A program made the position numbers and the translations under genes. Below, in pieces: positions 34,977-42,475 of a DNA stretch of 64,000 nt. Each line of letters starts with the position of its first letter. Position 1 is the first letter of the stretch. The stretch spans positions 29,349-93,348 of the forward strand of contig CANIBP010000016.1 in assembly GCA_947466075.1 (NCBI GenBank). The letters are read 5' to 3'. This stretch comes from Verrucomicrobiaceae bacterium. Lineage in GTDB: Bacteria > Verrucomicrobiota > Verrucomicrobiia > Verrucomicrobiales > Verrucomicrobiaceae. The notes below the pieces were generated by a model. It did not search any database, was not told where the DNA came from, and was given only the letters and a program-made list of their open reading frames with translations.

Positions 34977-35873
34977 TCACGCCCACCCCAGCCACCCCTT
35001 CAGCGTCTTCAAATCGCGAACATGCGCTGCACGGAACTCTTTCAGCACGGCGGGATCGCTGGCCTTGCCTTCAAGGTATTCGAGATGGAGCGAAATCGGG
35101 CCGCTGTAGCCGGTCTTCATGAGAATTTCGCCGTATTTCGGGTCCACTTGGCCTTCGCCGAGTGGCACAGTGACGAGCTTGCGGCCGTCCCATTTGAAAT
35201 CCTTGAAGTAAGCCGCGCCGATGTGGTCTTTGACGAGATTGAACTCCAGCGGCCAGGACAGGCCGCCTTCGCAGGTGGCGTGCAGGATGTCGAAGGCAAA
35301 GCTGAAGTCTGCCGCCGGATACTCGCGCATGATCGAGAAGATGTCCCACACCGCCGCGCCGAAGTAATCCTTACCACTGTGGTTCTGGAACATCGGCTGG
35401 ATCCCGATCTCTTTGCACAGGGCCACGAGGTCCTTGATCTTCGGCCGCACGGCCTGGAGTTGCTCCCAGATCGGCTGCTTGAGGTCATACTTGAAGTAGT
35501 TCATGCGGAAGCGCTTCACGCCCAGCTTCGCCGCCGTGCGCAGGATTTCCTCCGTGCGCTGCTCCGCGCTCACCTCGTTGATGCCGGAGGTCATGATCAT
35601 GAGTTCGAGATTCTGCTTCTTGAGCGCCTCCACATACTTCGGCAGCTCATCCACGACCTTTTCCGGCTCGATGTGCCCCTTCGGCCGGATCGGCGACTCC
35701 ACGCCATCGTAGCCTGCTTCCGCGCCCAAACTGGCGATCTCATCAAAGCTCAGACCTTGCAGGTGCTTCGTGAAAAAACAGATCTTGTTCTTCGATTTCG
35801 GCGTTTCCGCCATCAACGGAGCTGTAATAGCCAAAGACGAGAGGTTGCGAAGAAAAGTGCGGCGTGTGTTCAT
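34977..35873 (-). CDS. Exported sugar phosphate isomerase/epimerase-like TIM barrel
   Basis: A 298-residue protein with a Tat-type N-terminus (MNTRRTFLRNLSSLAITAPL), then a xylose-isomerase-like TIM barrel: EAGYDGVESPIRPKG, MFQNHSGKDYFG, FAFDILHATCEGG with metal-site Asp/His, and SLHLEYLEGKAS near the C-terminus with a likely metal Glu. It is probably translocated folded to the periplasm. It is divergent from the SDR gene (44 bp between starts), so it shares control with the sugar-catabolic SDR-ROK-SIS set. Substrate unknown. Confidence 0.83.
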   Translation of the reverse strand: MNTRRTFLRNLSSLAITAPLMAETPKSKNKICFFTKHLQGLSFDEIASLGAEAGYDGVESPIRPKGHIEPEKVVDELPKYVEALKKQNLELMIMTSGINEVSAEQRTEEILRTAAKLGVKRFRMNYFKYDLKQPIWEQLQAVRPKIKDLVALCKEIGIQPMFQNHSGKDYFGAAVWDIFSIMREYPAADFSFAFDILHATCEGGLSWPLEFNLVKDHIGAAYFKDFKWDGRKLVTVPLGEGQVDPKYGEILMKTGYSGPISLHLEYLEGKASDPAVLKEFRAAHVRDLKTLKGWLGWA

Positions 35874-35917
35874 GAGTCAACTTGAACGCAGCCGCCCGCT
35901 GCTCTCCTTCACCCATC

Positions 35918-36700
35918 ATGCATTCACTCTCCGGCCAAAACATCGTCATCATGGGTGGCACCACCGGCCTCGGCCTTTCTGCGGCGAAAAAACTCATCGC
36001 CGCCGGAGCGAACGTCGTCGTCACCAGCCGCACGCAGGCCAATGTGGATGCCGCTTTGGCCGAACTCGGCCCCAACGCCCGTGGTTTCGCCGCCGATGCC
36101 GCCATGCCTGAGGCCGCCGAGCATGCTGTGGCGATGTTTGATCGACTCGACGCCCTCTACCACGTCGCCGGCGGCAGCGGACGCAGCCAAGGCGACGGCC
36201 CGCTTCATGAAATGACCGACGACGGCTTCGATTACACCCTCGATCTCAATTTGAAGTCCGTCGTGCTCTCGAATCGCGCTGCTGTGCGCCAGTTCCTCAA
36301 ACAAGGCACCGGTGGCGTCATCCTGAACATGGCCAGCGTGCTCGGTTACTCGCCCTCGCCGAAGTTTTTTGCCTCCCACGCCTACGCCGCCGCGAAAGCC
36401 GGCATCATCGGCTTCAGCAAATCCATCGCCGCCTACTACGCCCCGCAAAACATCCGCGTGAATGTCATCGCTCCCGCGCTCGTCGAGACACCCATGTCCA
36501 AACGCGCCGCGACGAACGACGACATTATGCAGTTCATCAAAACCAAGCAACCCCTCGACGGCGGCCGCATCGGCCATCCCGAAGACTGCGATGCCGCCGC
36601 CCTCCTTCTGCTCTCCACCGATTCCAAATTCATCACCGGCCAAGTCCTCGCCGTCGATGGCGGCTGGACGGTCAGTGAGGGCCAAATTCACGCATCATGA
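35918..36700 (+). CDS. Short-chain dehydrogenase/reductase
   Basis: A 260-residue classical SDR from the ATG at 35918. It shows the TGxxxGxG-like cofactor loop as GGTTGLGLSAAKKL, the conserved Ser in MASVLGY, the catalytic YAAAKAG with Tyr/Lys, and the C-terminal GQVLAVDGGWT. It oxidises or reduces a sugar or polyol carbonyl with NAD(P). It is first of SDR-ROK-SIS, with its stop overlapping the ROK start by 4 bp, so a sugar substrate is likely. Confidence 0.9.
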   Translation: MHSLSGQNIVIMGGTTGLGLSAAKKLIAAGANVVVTSRTQANVDAALAELGPNARGFAADAAMPEAAEHAVAMFDRLDALYHVAGGSGRSQGDGPLHEMTDDGFDYTLDLNLKSVVLSNRAAVRQFLKQGTGGVILNMASVLGYSPSPKFFASHAYAAAKAGIIGFSKSIAAYYAPQNIRVNVIAPALVETPMSKRAATNDDIMQFIKTKQPLDGGRIGHPEDCDAAALLLLSTDSKFITGQVLAVDGGWTVSEGQIHAS

Positions 36701-37596
36701 ACCCAGCAATCGGCATCGACCTTGGCGGCACGAACATCAAGGCCGCGCTCGTGGACACCCAAAGTGCCCGCGTCATCACCACGCTCTCGAAACCGACCCG
36801 CGATGGCGAATTCGAAAACAACACCCCGCGCTTCGCCATCACCGTGCGCGAGATCGTTCGTGAATTCGAAGCGCAGGCAGGCTGCAAACTCGCGGTCGGC
36901 CTCTCCGCGCCAGGTTTGGCCAATCCAAACGGCCAGTGCATCGACTGGATGCCAGGACGCATGCACGGCCTCGAAAAATTCGACTGGTTCGCCTTTCTCG
37001 AGCGCGATTGCCGCGTGCTCAACGACGCCCATGCCGCCCTGCTCGGCGAAGTCTGGGCCGGAGCCGCGAAGAACTGCCGCGATGTCTTCATGCTCACCCT
37101 TGGCACCGGTGTTGGTGGTGCGATTTACACTGGCGGACGACTCCTCACCGGCAAGATCGGCCGTGCTGGACATCTCGGCCACGTCAGCACGGATACGAAT
37201 GCGCCGCGCGACGATTTCAACACTCCTGGCAGCCTCGAAGACGCCATCGGCAATCAAACCATCGCCATCCGCGGTGAAGGTCGCTACGCCACCACCCACG
37301 CCCTTCTCGATGCCTATGCCGCAGGCGACGAGCTCGCTAAAAACGTCTGGCTCACCTCCGTCCGCCACCTCGCCGCCGCCATCGCTTCTTTGATCAACGT
37401 GCTCGATCCCGAACTCATCATACTCGGCGGCGGCATCGCCACTGGTGCGAAGGAGCTTCTCTTCAAGCCACTCCAACAAGCCCTCGACGACTTCGAGTGG
37501 CGTCCCGGCGGAAACCAAGCCCGCCTAGCTCCAGCGATGCTCGGCGATAGCGCCGGATGCCTCGGTTCCGTCTTCAACCTCATACAACATCACTGA
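36697..37596 (+). CDS. ROK-family sugar kinase (glucokinase-like)
   Basis: A 299-residue kinase starting MNPAIGIDLGGTNIKAALVD with the phosphate-1 motif, then ENDAHAALLGE-type NDAHAALLGEVWAGA, TLGTGVGGAIYTGG for phosphate-2, and the adenosine motif LGGGIATGA near the C-terminus. The ROK zinc motif CxCGxxGCxE is not seen; GRAGHLGHVS takes that place, so it may be a zinc-free member. It phosphorylates a hexose or N-acetylhexosamine. The start overlaps the SDR stop (ATGA), which ties the two into one operon. Confidence 0.9.
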   Translation: MNPAIGIDLGGTNIKAALVDTQSARVITTLSKPTRDGEFENNTPRFAITVREIVREFEAQAGCKLAVGLSAPGLANPNGQCIDWMPGRMHGLEKFDWFAFLERDCRVLNDAHAALLGEVWAGAAKNCRDVFMLTLGTGVGGAIYTGGRLLTGKIGRAGHLGHVSTDTNAPRDDFNTPGSLEDAIGNQTIAIRGEGRYATTHALLDAYAAGDELAKNVWLTSVRHLAAAIASLINVLDPELIILGGGIATGAKELLFKPLQQALDDFEWRPGGNQARLAPAMLGDSAGCLGSVFNLIQHH

Positions 37597-37598
37597 TC

Positions 37599-37670
37599 AA
37601 CCACAGAGGCCGCGGAGAAACACAGAGTTCAGAATTCATACCTCTGTGCCTCTCTGTGACCTCTGTGGTT
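37599..37670. repeat. CCACAGAGG-type inverted repeat
   Basis: Arms AACCACAGAGG (37599-37609) and CCTCTGTGGTT (37660-37670) are perfectly complementary and enclose the further words CACAGAG and CTCTGTGCCTCTCTGTGAC. This looks like the widely scattered CACAGAG/CTCTGTG repeat of environmental bacteria. It separates the ROK and SIS genes. Confidence 0.7.
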
Positions 37671-37690
37671 AAACCAAATCTTCCTTCATC

Positions 37691-38470
37691 ATGACCCCCG
37701 CCCTCCAATACCTCGAAGCCAGCCAAGGCCTCATCAATCGTGTCCGCGATCAGCTTCCAGTCATCCAGCAGACCGCCGACATGTTCGCGAAGACGATCCT
37801 CGCCGGACAAATGGTCCACGTCTTCGGCTCAGGCCACAGTCGCATCCTCGTCGAGGAAATGTGGCCGCGTTACGGCTCATTCCCCGGCTTCAATCCCATC
37901 GTCGAACTCTCGCTGACCTTTCACAACCTCGTCGTCGGTGCCAATGGCCAACGGCAGGCCATGTTCCTCGAAAACGTGAGCGGCTTCGCCAATCGCATCC
38001 TGCGCAACTTCGATCTCATGCCCGGCGATAGCGCCCTCGTCATCTCCAGCGGCGGCTGCAACGTCGTCCCCGTCGAGATGGCCGAGGAATTCCAAAAACG
38101 AGGCGTCAAAGTCGTCGCCATCATCAGCACCACGCACAGCGAGGCCAGCACCAGCCGTCATCGCGATGGCAAAAAGCTCCAGGACTTCTCCGACATCGTG
38201 CTCGACACCGGCGCTCCTGTTGGCGATGCCATGGTGAAGATCGAAGGCCTCGAAACCCCCGTCGCCCCCGGCAGCACTGTCGGCGGCTGCCTTCTCGTGA
38301 ACGCCATTAAAGCCGAAGTCGCCGACCGCCTCACCAAAGCCGGCCAACCTCCAAAAGTCCTCACCGCTGGAGCCGTCATTGGAGCCGAGAAGGCCACCGA
38401 ACTTTTCGAAGCCGCCTATGACGAGCATGCGCGGCGGATTGCGAAGTATTATGCGGGCTTGGGCGTTTGA
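37691..38470 (+). CDS. SIS-domain sugar-phosphate protein (UPF0309-like)
   Basis: A 259-residue SIS protein. The sugar-phosphate-binding loops are VHVFGSGHSRILVEEM and VISSGGCNVVPVEMAEEF, then IISTTHSEASTSRHRDGK. It resembles the UPF0309 family and MurQ-type SIS proteins, which act on phosphorylated amino sugars, often beside ROK kinases. It is the last gene of the sugar cluster, after a 94-bp repeat-filled gap. No signal peptide is present. The exact reaction is unknown. Confidence 0.82.
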   Translation: MTPALQYLEASQGLINRVRDQLPVIQQTADMFAKTILAGQMVHVFGSGHSRILVEEMWPRYGSFPGFNPIVELSLTFHNLVVGANGQRQAMFLENVSGFANRILRNFDLMPGDSALVISSGGCNVVPVEMAEEFQKRGVKVVAIISTTHSEASTSRHRDGKKLQDFSDIVLDTGAPVGDAMVKIEGLETPVAPGSTVGGCLLVNAIKAEVADRLTKAGQPPKVLTAGAVIGAEKATELFEAAYDEHARRIAKYYAGLGV

Positions 38471-38480
38471 ACGCTTCTGT

Positions 38481-38672
38481 GACACCGCTACGCGGTTCAT
38501 CGTGTTGCACGGTCGCCGCCCGTGGGTTTTACCCGCGGCTACGATTGTTCCACTGCTACGCGGTCGGCGATTGTAAGCGCGTAGCGCTGCCCACAACAAT
38601 AGCCGTGGGTGCCAACCCACGGACGCGCGTGCCCCAACCCATATTTTATGATTGAACCGCGTAGCGGTGACA
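38481..38672. repeat. REP-like double unit left of the Y1 transposase
   Basis: Two opposite-facing units. 38481-38541 reads ACCGCtacGCGGTT then a CCGTGGGT/ACCCGCGG hairpin; 38602-38672 reads the perfect hairpin CCGTGGGT/ACCCACGG (38603-38622) then AACCGCgtaGCGGT (38655-38668). The second unit is the inverted counterpart of the unit right of the gene. Confidence 0.8.
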
Positions 38673-38703
38673 CAAACCATACCAGCCACCCAAGGTCACC
38701 GTC

Positions 38704-39156
38704 ATGGCAAACACCTACACGCAGATTTTGTATCACATCGTCTTCTCCACGAAGGGGCGCTCTCCCGTTTTGAATCCTGACCGCCGCGAGGAGCTGTTTC
38801 GCTACATCTGGGGCATCCATCAGGGGCTGCAATGCCATCTCTACCGCATCAATGGCATGGAAGACCACCTTCACATCCTCACGTCCCTGCATCCATCGCT
38901 CTCGCTGGCTGACTACATGCGCGAATTGAAAACCGGCACCAGCCGATGGATCAGCAAAGAAGGCATTTTCCCAGGCTTCACGGGCTGGCAGGACGGCTAC
39001 GGTGCCTTCACCGTCTCCATGCGTGAAAAAGACGCTGTGATCCGCTACATCAAAGACCAGCAGATTCATCATCAGCAGACGGATTACCTGGATGAATACG
39101 GACATCTGTTGGAGGAAGCGAAAATCCAATACGACGACCAATACACTGCGGGGTGA
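38704..39156 (+). CDS. Y1 (IS200/RAYT-like) transposase
   Basis: A 150-residue HUH single-strand transposase: MANTYTQILYHIVFSTKGR, the metal-binding HUH motif DHLHILTSLHPS and, in the C-terminal helix, the catalytic Tyr in AVIRYIKDQQIHH. Length and motifs fit IS200/IS605 TnpA and its domesticated RAYT relatives. Inverted REP-like units frame it on both sides (38481-38672 and 39181-39240), which points to the RAYT type that processes REP sequences. It carries no TnpB. It is not clear whether it is mobile now. Confidence 0.9.
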   Translation: MANTYTQILYHIVFSTKGRSPVLNPDRREELFRYIWGIHQGLQCHLYRINGMEDHLHILTSLHPSLSLADYMRELKTGTSRWISKEGIFPGFTGWQDGYGAFTVSMREKDAVIRYIKDQQIHHQQTDYLDEYGHLLEEAKIQYDDQYTAG

Positions 39157-39180
39157 TCACAGGGACATGGTCGGCGGTTT

Positions 39181-39265
39181 GTTTCACCGCTACGCGGTTT
39201 GATCCTGGGGCACACGCATCCGTGGGTTATCACCCACGGCTAGGGTTGTAACAGCCCTACGGGCT
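39181..39265. repeat. REP-like unit right of the Y1 transposase
   Basis: ACCGCtacGCGGTT (39186-39199), then the hairpin CCGTGGGT/ACCCACGG (39220-39239), then a third small hairpin AGCCC/GGGCT (39253-39265). Reverse-complemented, 39181-39240 matches 38602-38672 in order and in the linker word GTGCCCCA. Confidence 0.8.
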
Positions 39266-39353
39266 TGGTTGCATTGCACCTTCCCGCCGCATCGGTTGTT
39301 CTTTGCGGCTTGTGCATGGCATCAAGTGATTACTTCACGTTACATGCCGCATA

Positions 39354-40391
39354 ATGAAATCCCAACCGCTCCGCACCTCCGTCATTGGCAGTTATCCGTT
39401 TCCAGGCTGGCTTGAATTTTCCGCGCAGCACCTCGGCAGCTTTGGGACGGCCGACATCGCGGAAATGCAAGACGATGCGGCGCAGGTGGCGATTCAGGAT
39501 CAAATCACCGCCGGGCTGGATGTCATCACGGATGGCGAGCAGACGCGGTTTGACTTCAATTTGAGCTTCTACGGCTTCATCGAGGGCATCGCGCTTGAAC
39601 CAGCCAGTCCGCGACGCTTTGGACCGCCCGCGCATGATCAGCGTGGCAAGCATGAGATCGTTGGCGACCTGCGTGCTCCGCGTGGACTCGGCGTGGTGGA
39701 GGAATTTCTCCGTTTGAAACGTCTCGCGGCACAAACTGGCAAGCGTCTCAAAGTCTCCGTTCCCGGCCCCTACACGCTCAGCGGCCGACTTTCGCCGAAT
39801 GAACGCTACAAAGATCGTTACGCCATCACCGAGGCCCTGCTGCCCATCGTTCACCAGGAGATCGCCGACCTCGTGGCGGCTGGTGCAGAGGAAATCTGCG
39901 TCGATGAGCCCAGCATGAGCTGCTACGGCTACCGAGAGGACACGAAACGCTTTGTGGACATCTTCAACCGCACCGTCGCGAGTGGTTACGGCAAGACGCG
40001 CATCTGCACGCACCTCTGCTTCGGCAATTTCAAAGGCCATCCCGTCGGCTGGCGCAAATACGCACCACTTTTTCCCGCCTTCCTCGATCTACACTGCGAT
40101 GAAGTGCATGTGGAGATGGCGAACCGCGAATACGCCGAGCTGGAGGTCATCAAGCCGATGGCAGAGCGCTACGACGTCGCCGTGGGCATCATCGATGTGA
40201 AGAGCTATCACATCGAAACGCCGGAGCAGATCGCTGATGCCGTGCGTGCGTGTTTGAAGCATGCGCCTGCCGACAAACTCGTCTTCGCTCCCGACTGCGG
40301 CCTTTCACAGACGGCACGTTGGGCTGCGAAAAATAAGCTCGCGAACATGGTGGCCGGTGTCGGCCTCGTGAAACGCGAACTTTGTCTCTGA
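39354..40391 (+). CDS. Cobalamin-independent methionine synthase-like (MetE C-terminal type) protein
   Basis: A 345-residue TIM-barrel protein of the UROD/MetE-C family. Zinc ligands of methionine synthase are all visible: THLCFGN (His, Cys), HVEMANRE (Glu) and PDCGLSQTARW (Cys). It lacks the N-terminal half of MetE, as do archaeal MetE-type enzymes and various methyltransferases using corrinoid or other donors. It may transfer a methyl group to a thiol. It stops exactly next to the convergent PP2C gene with no intergenic base. Confidence 0.85.
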   Translation: MKSQPLRTSVIGSYPFPGWLEFSAQHLGSFGTADIAEMQDDAAQVAIQDQITAGLDVITDGEQTRFDFNLSFYGFIEGIALEPASPRRFGPPAHDQRGKHEIVGDLRAPRGLGVVEEFLRLKRLAAQTGKRLKVSVPGPYTLSGRLSPNERYKDRYAITEALLPIVHQEIADLVAAGAEEICVDEPSMSCYGYREDTKRFVDIFNRTVASGYGKTRICTHLCFGNFKGHPVGWRKYAPLFPAFLDLHCDEVHVEMANREYAELEVIKPMAERYDVAVGIIDVKSYHIETPEQIADAVRACLKHAPADKLVFAPDCGLSQTARWAAKNKLANMVAGVGLVKRELCL

Positions 40392-41222
40392 TCAGGAGAT
40401 TTTGACCACACCGACAGTCGTGTTGTCCTGGCGGTCGTTGTTGATGCGGCGGATGGCGAAGATGATCGCGTCGGCGATTTTGTCTGCCGTTGTGTGCTTG
40501 CCGAAGCTGAGCAGTTCTTCGAGCGCCTTGTCGGTCAGGGTGAAGATGCCGTCGCTGGCGGCGATGACGATGTCGCCTTTCTTCAAGGGCATCGGCGCGG
40601 CAGGAGCGTCGATCATCATGATCGGAAGACCGAGCAGTGCGGACTGCAGCGTATGGCGGTCGGGATGATTTTCAGCTTCTTCGGTGGTGATTTCGCCACG
40701 CTCGGCGCGTGCATCGATGAGGGGCGAGAGACTGTGATCGGCGTTGATGCGGAGCAGTTCGCCATCGCGGAACAGGAACAGCGGCGAATCGCCCACGCTG
40801 ATCCATTCCATGGTCTGCTGCGTAATGAGAACGCCCACCATCGTGGTGCCCATCGGCGGTGCCACGTTGGGCATGCGGCTCGTGATGTAGCCGAGCGTTT
40901 CATTCGCGGTTTCGACCGCATGCTTGAGCTTCCACGAGTGCGGGCCTTCCTGCTCGTGAAAAGCACGCACAAAGGCGTTTACGCCGATGTAGCTGGCCAC
41001 GCTGCCGCCGGCATGAGCTCCGAGTCCATCGCCGATGACGAGCAGCAGGCGCTGCAGACTCGGCTCTTCGGGTTCGGCGACATCGGCAAAGGCATAGTAG
41101 TCTTCTTGATTGTCGCGGCGGCCGCGATACTGCCTTGCGGCAAAATCCTGCTCCTGGATGAAGGCAGGCGGTTCGGTGTCAAACAGGGGGACTCGGTCGG
41201 TCAGGACGTGGGTGGCGCTCAC
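40392..41222 (-). CDS. PP2C-type Ser/Thr protein phosphatase
   Basis: A 276-residue soluble PP2C enzyme (PPM). Metal-binding and catalytic motifs: YRGRRDNQEDYY, IGDGLGAHAGGS, TMVGVLI, ISVGDSPLFL, ASDGIFTL and RQDNTTVGVV. It dephosphorylates Ser/Thr on proteins. The GTG start overlaps the aldose epimerase stop by 4 bp (GTGA), so the two are one transcript. The position next to the Ser/Thr kinase and sigma factor (42476-44949) suggests a counter-acting phosphatase. Confidence 0.92.
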   Translation of the reverse strand: MSATHVLTDRVPLFDTEPPAFIQEQDFAARQYRGRRDNQEDYYAFADVAEPEEPSLQRLLLVIGDGLGAHAGGSVASYIGVNAFVRAFHEQEGPHSWKLKHAVETANETLGYITSRMPNVAPPMGTTMVGVLITQQTMEWISVGDSPLFLFRDGELLRINADHSLSPLIDARAERGEITTEEAENHPDRHTLQSALLGLPIMMIDAPAAPMPLKKGDIVIAASDGIFTLTDKALEELLSFGKHTTADKIADAIIFAIRRINNDRQDNTTVGVVKIS

Positions 41223-42328
41223 TCGGTGGAAAACTGGTAGATCGTGGTGCTTTGAAAGGTCTCGCCCGGACGCAGGATCACGCTGGGGAAGTTCGGATGA
41301 TTCGGGCTGTCGGGATAGTGCTGCGTTTCGAGGCAGAAGCCATGACGTTTGGCATAAACATGCCCGCCTTTGCCTGTCACGCCGTTGAGATGATTGCCGG
41401 TGTAAAGCTGCACGCCGGGCTCCGTCGTGCGCACGGTCATCACGCGCCCGCTTTTCGCTTCCTTCACGATGGCGGCAAGCTTCATGCCGCTGCCGGAGAG
41501 GACGTAGTTGTGGTCGTAGCCGATGCCTTGGATCAATGGTTTGTAGTCAGCACCGATGCGTTCACCGATGAGATGCGGCGTGGTGAAATCGAGCGGAGTG
41601 CCTTTGATGCTGACGATTTCGCCGGTGGTGATGAGATCATCGTCCGTGGCGGTGAGTTGATCCGTTGGAATGGTCAGTTCGTGACCGAGGATGTCACCGC
41701 TGCCTTCACCGGCGAGATTGAAGTAGGCGTGGTTGGTCAGGTTAATGACCGTTGGCTTGTCGGTCGTGGCCTTGTAGTCGATCTGCAGGCCGTTGTCCTT
41801 CGTGAGCGTGTAGGTAACCGTGCTCTTTAGCGTGCCAGGAAAGCCTTCCTCGCCATCGGCGCTGGTGTAGCTGAGCTCCACACCGTCAGCGATCTCCTTC
41901 GCGGCCCAAACTTTCTTGTCGAAGCCTTCCTTGCCGCCGTGGAGCTGATGCTTGCCGGAGTTCGGCGTCACCTGGTATTCGACGCCGTCGATCTTGAACT
42001 TCGCACCGCCAATGCGGTTCGCGTAGCGGCCAGTGATGCAGCCGAAGAAGGGATTTTTCGCGAGATAGCCGTCTAGCGAGTCAAAGCCGAGCACGACATC
42101 GGCGAACTGGCCCTTTTTGTCTGCCACCTTCAGCGAGACAATGTATCCGCCCCAGTTCGTGATCTTGGTCTCTATGCCTTTCGCGTTGCGCAGTGTGAAC
42201 AGCTTCACTTCTTCACCTGCGGCAGTTTTGCCCCATGTCACGGACTCAATGGAGGCGCTGGCGGCATGCGACGTGCTGGCGATCGACATGAGAAGCAGAA
42301 AAAGGGTGGAAAGCGCGGAAAAGCGCAT
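41219..42328 (-). CDS. galM: Secreted aldose 1-epimerase
   Basis: A 369-residue mutarotase from the ATG at 42328 with signal peptide MRFSALSTLFLLLMSIASTSHAAS. GalM motifs: NWGGYIVSLKVADKKGQFAD, ITGRYANRIGGAKFKIDG, GKHQLHGGKEGFDKKVW, TNHAYFNLAGEGSGDI with the catalytic His, and GFCLETQHYPDSPNHPNFPS with the catalytic Glu. It interconverts the anomers of aldoses in the periplasm. Coupled to the PP2C gene by a 4-bp overlap, an odd combination. Confidence 0.93.
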   Translation of the reverse strand: MRFSALSTLFLLLMSIASTSHAASASIESVTWGKTAAGEEVKLFTLRNAKGIETKITNWGGYIVSLKVADKKGQFADVVLGFDSLDGYLAKNPFFGCITGRYANRIGGAKFKIDGVEYQVTPNSGKHQLHGGKEGFDKKVWAAKEIADGVELSYTSADGEEGFPGTLKSTVTYTLTKDNGLQIDYKATTDKPTVINLTNHAYFNLAGEGSGDILGHELTIPTDQLTATDDDLITTGEIVSIKGTPLDFTTPHLIGERIGADYKPLIQGIGYDHNYVLSGSGMKLAAIVKEAKSGRVMTVRTTEPGVQLYTGNHLNGVTGKGGHVYAKRHGFCLETQHYPDSPNHPNFPSVILRPGETFQSTTIYQFSTE

Positions 42329-42475
42329 GGTTGGGGTGGGGAAGGTGGGCCGCGAGTGTGGCGGCAGAGGCTGGCGTTCGCAAGAAGGTATTCCGGGGCC
42401 GAAGCATGAACTTTTTGCGCCGCCGCGAAGATTTTGTGTAACCTCCGCCGCTGCTTTCCTCACGGAGCCGGTATC

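Noticed and set aside
38481..39265. CRISPR-like interpretation of the hairpin repeats
   Set aside because: Units are few, face opposite ways, and flank a Y1 transposase; spacers of constant length are absent.
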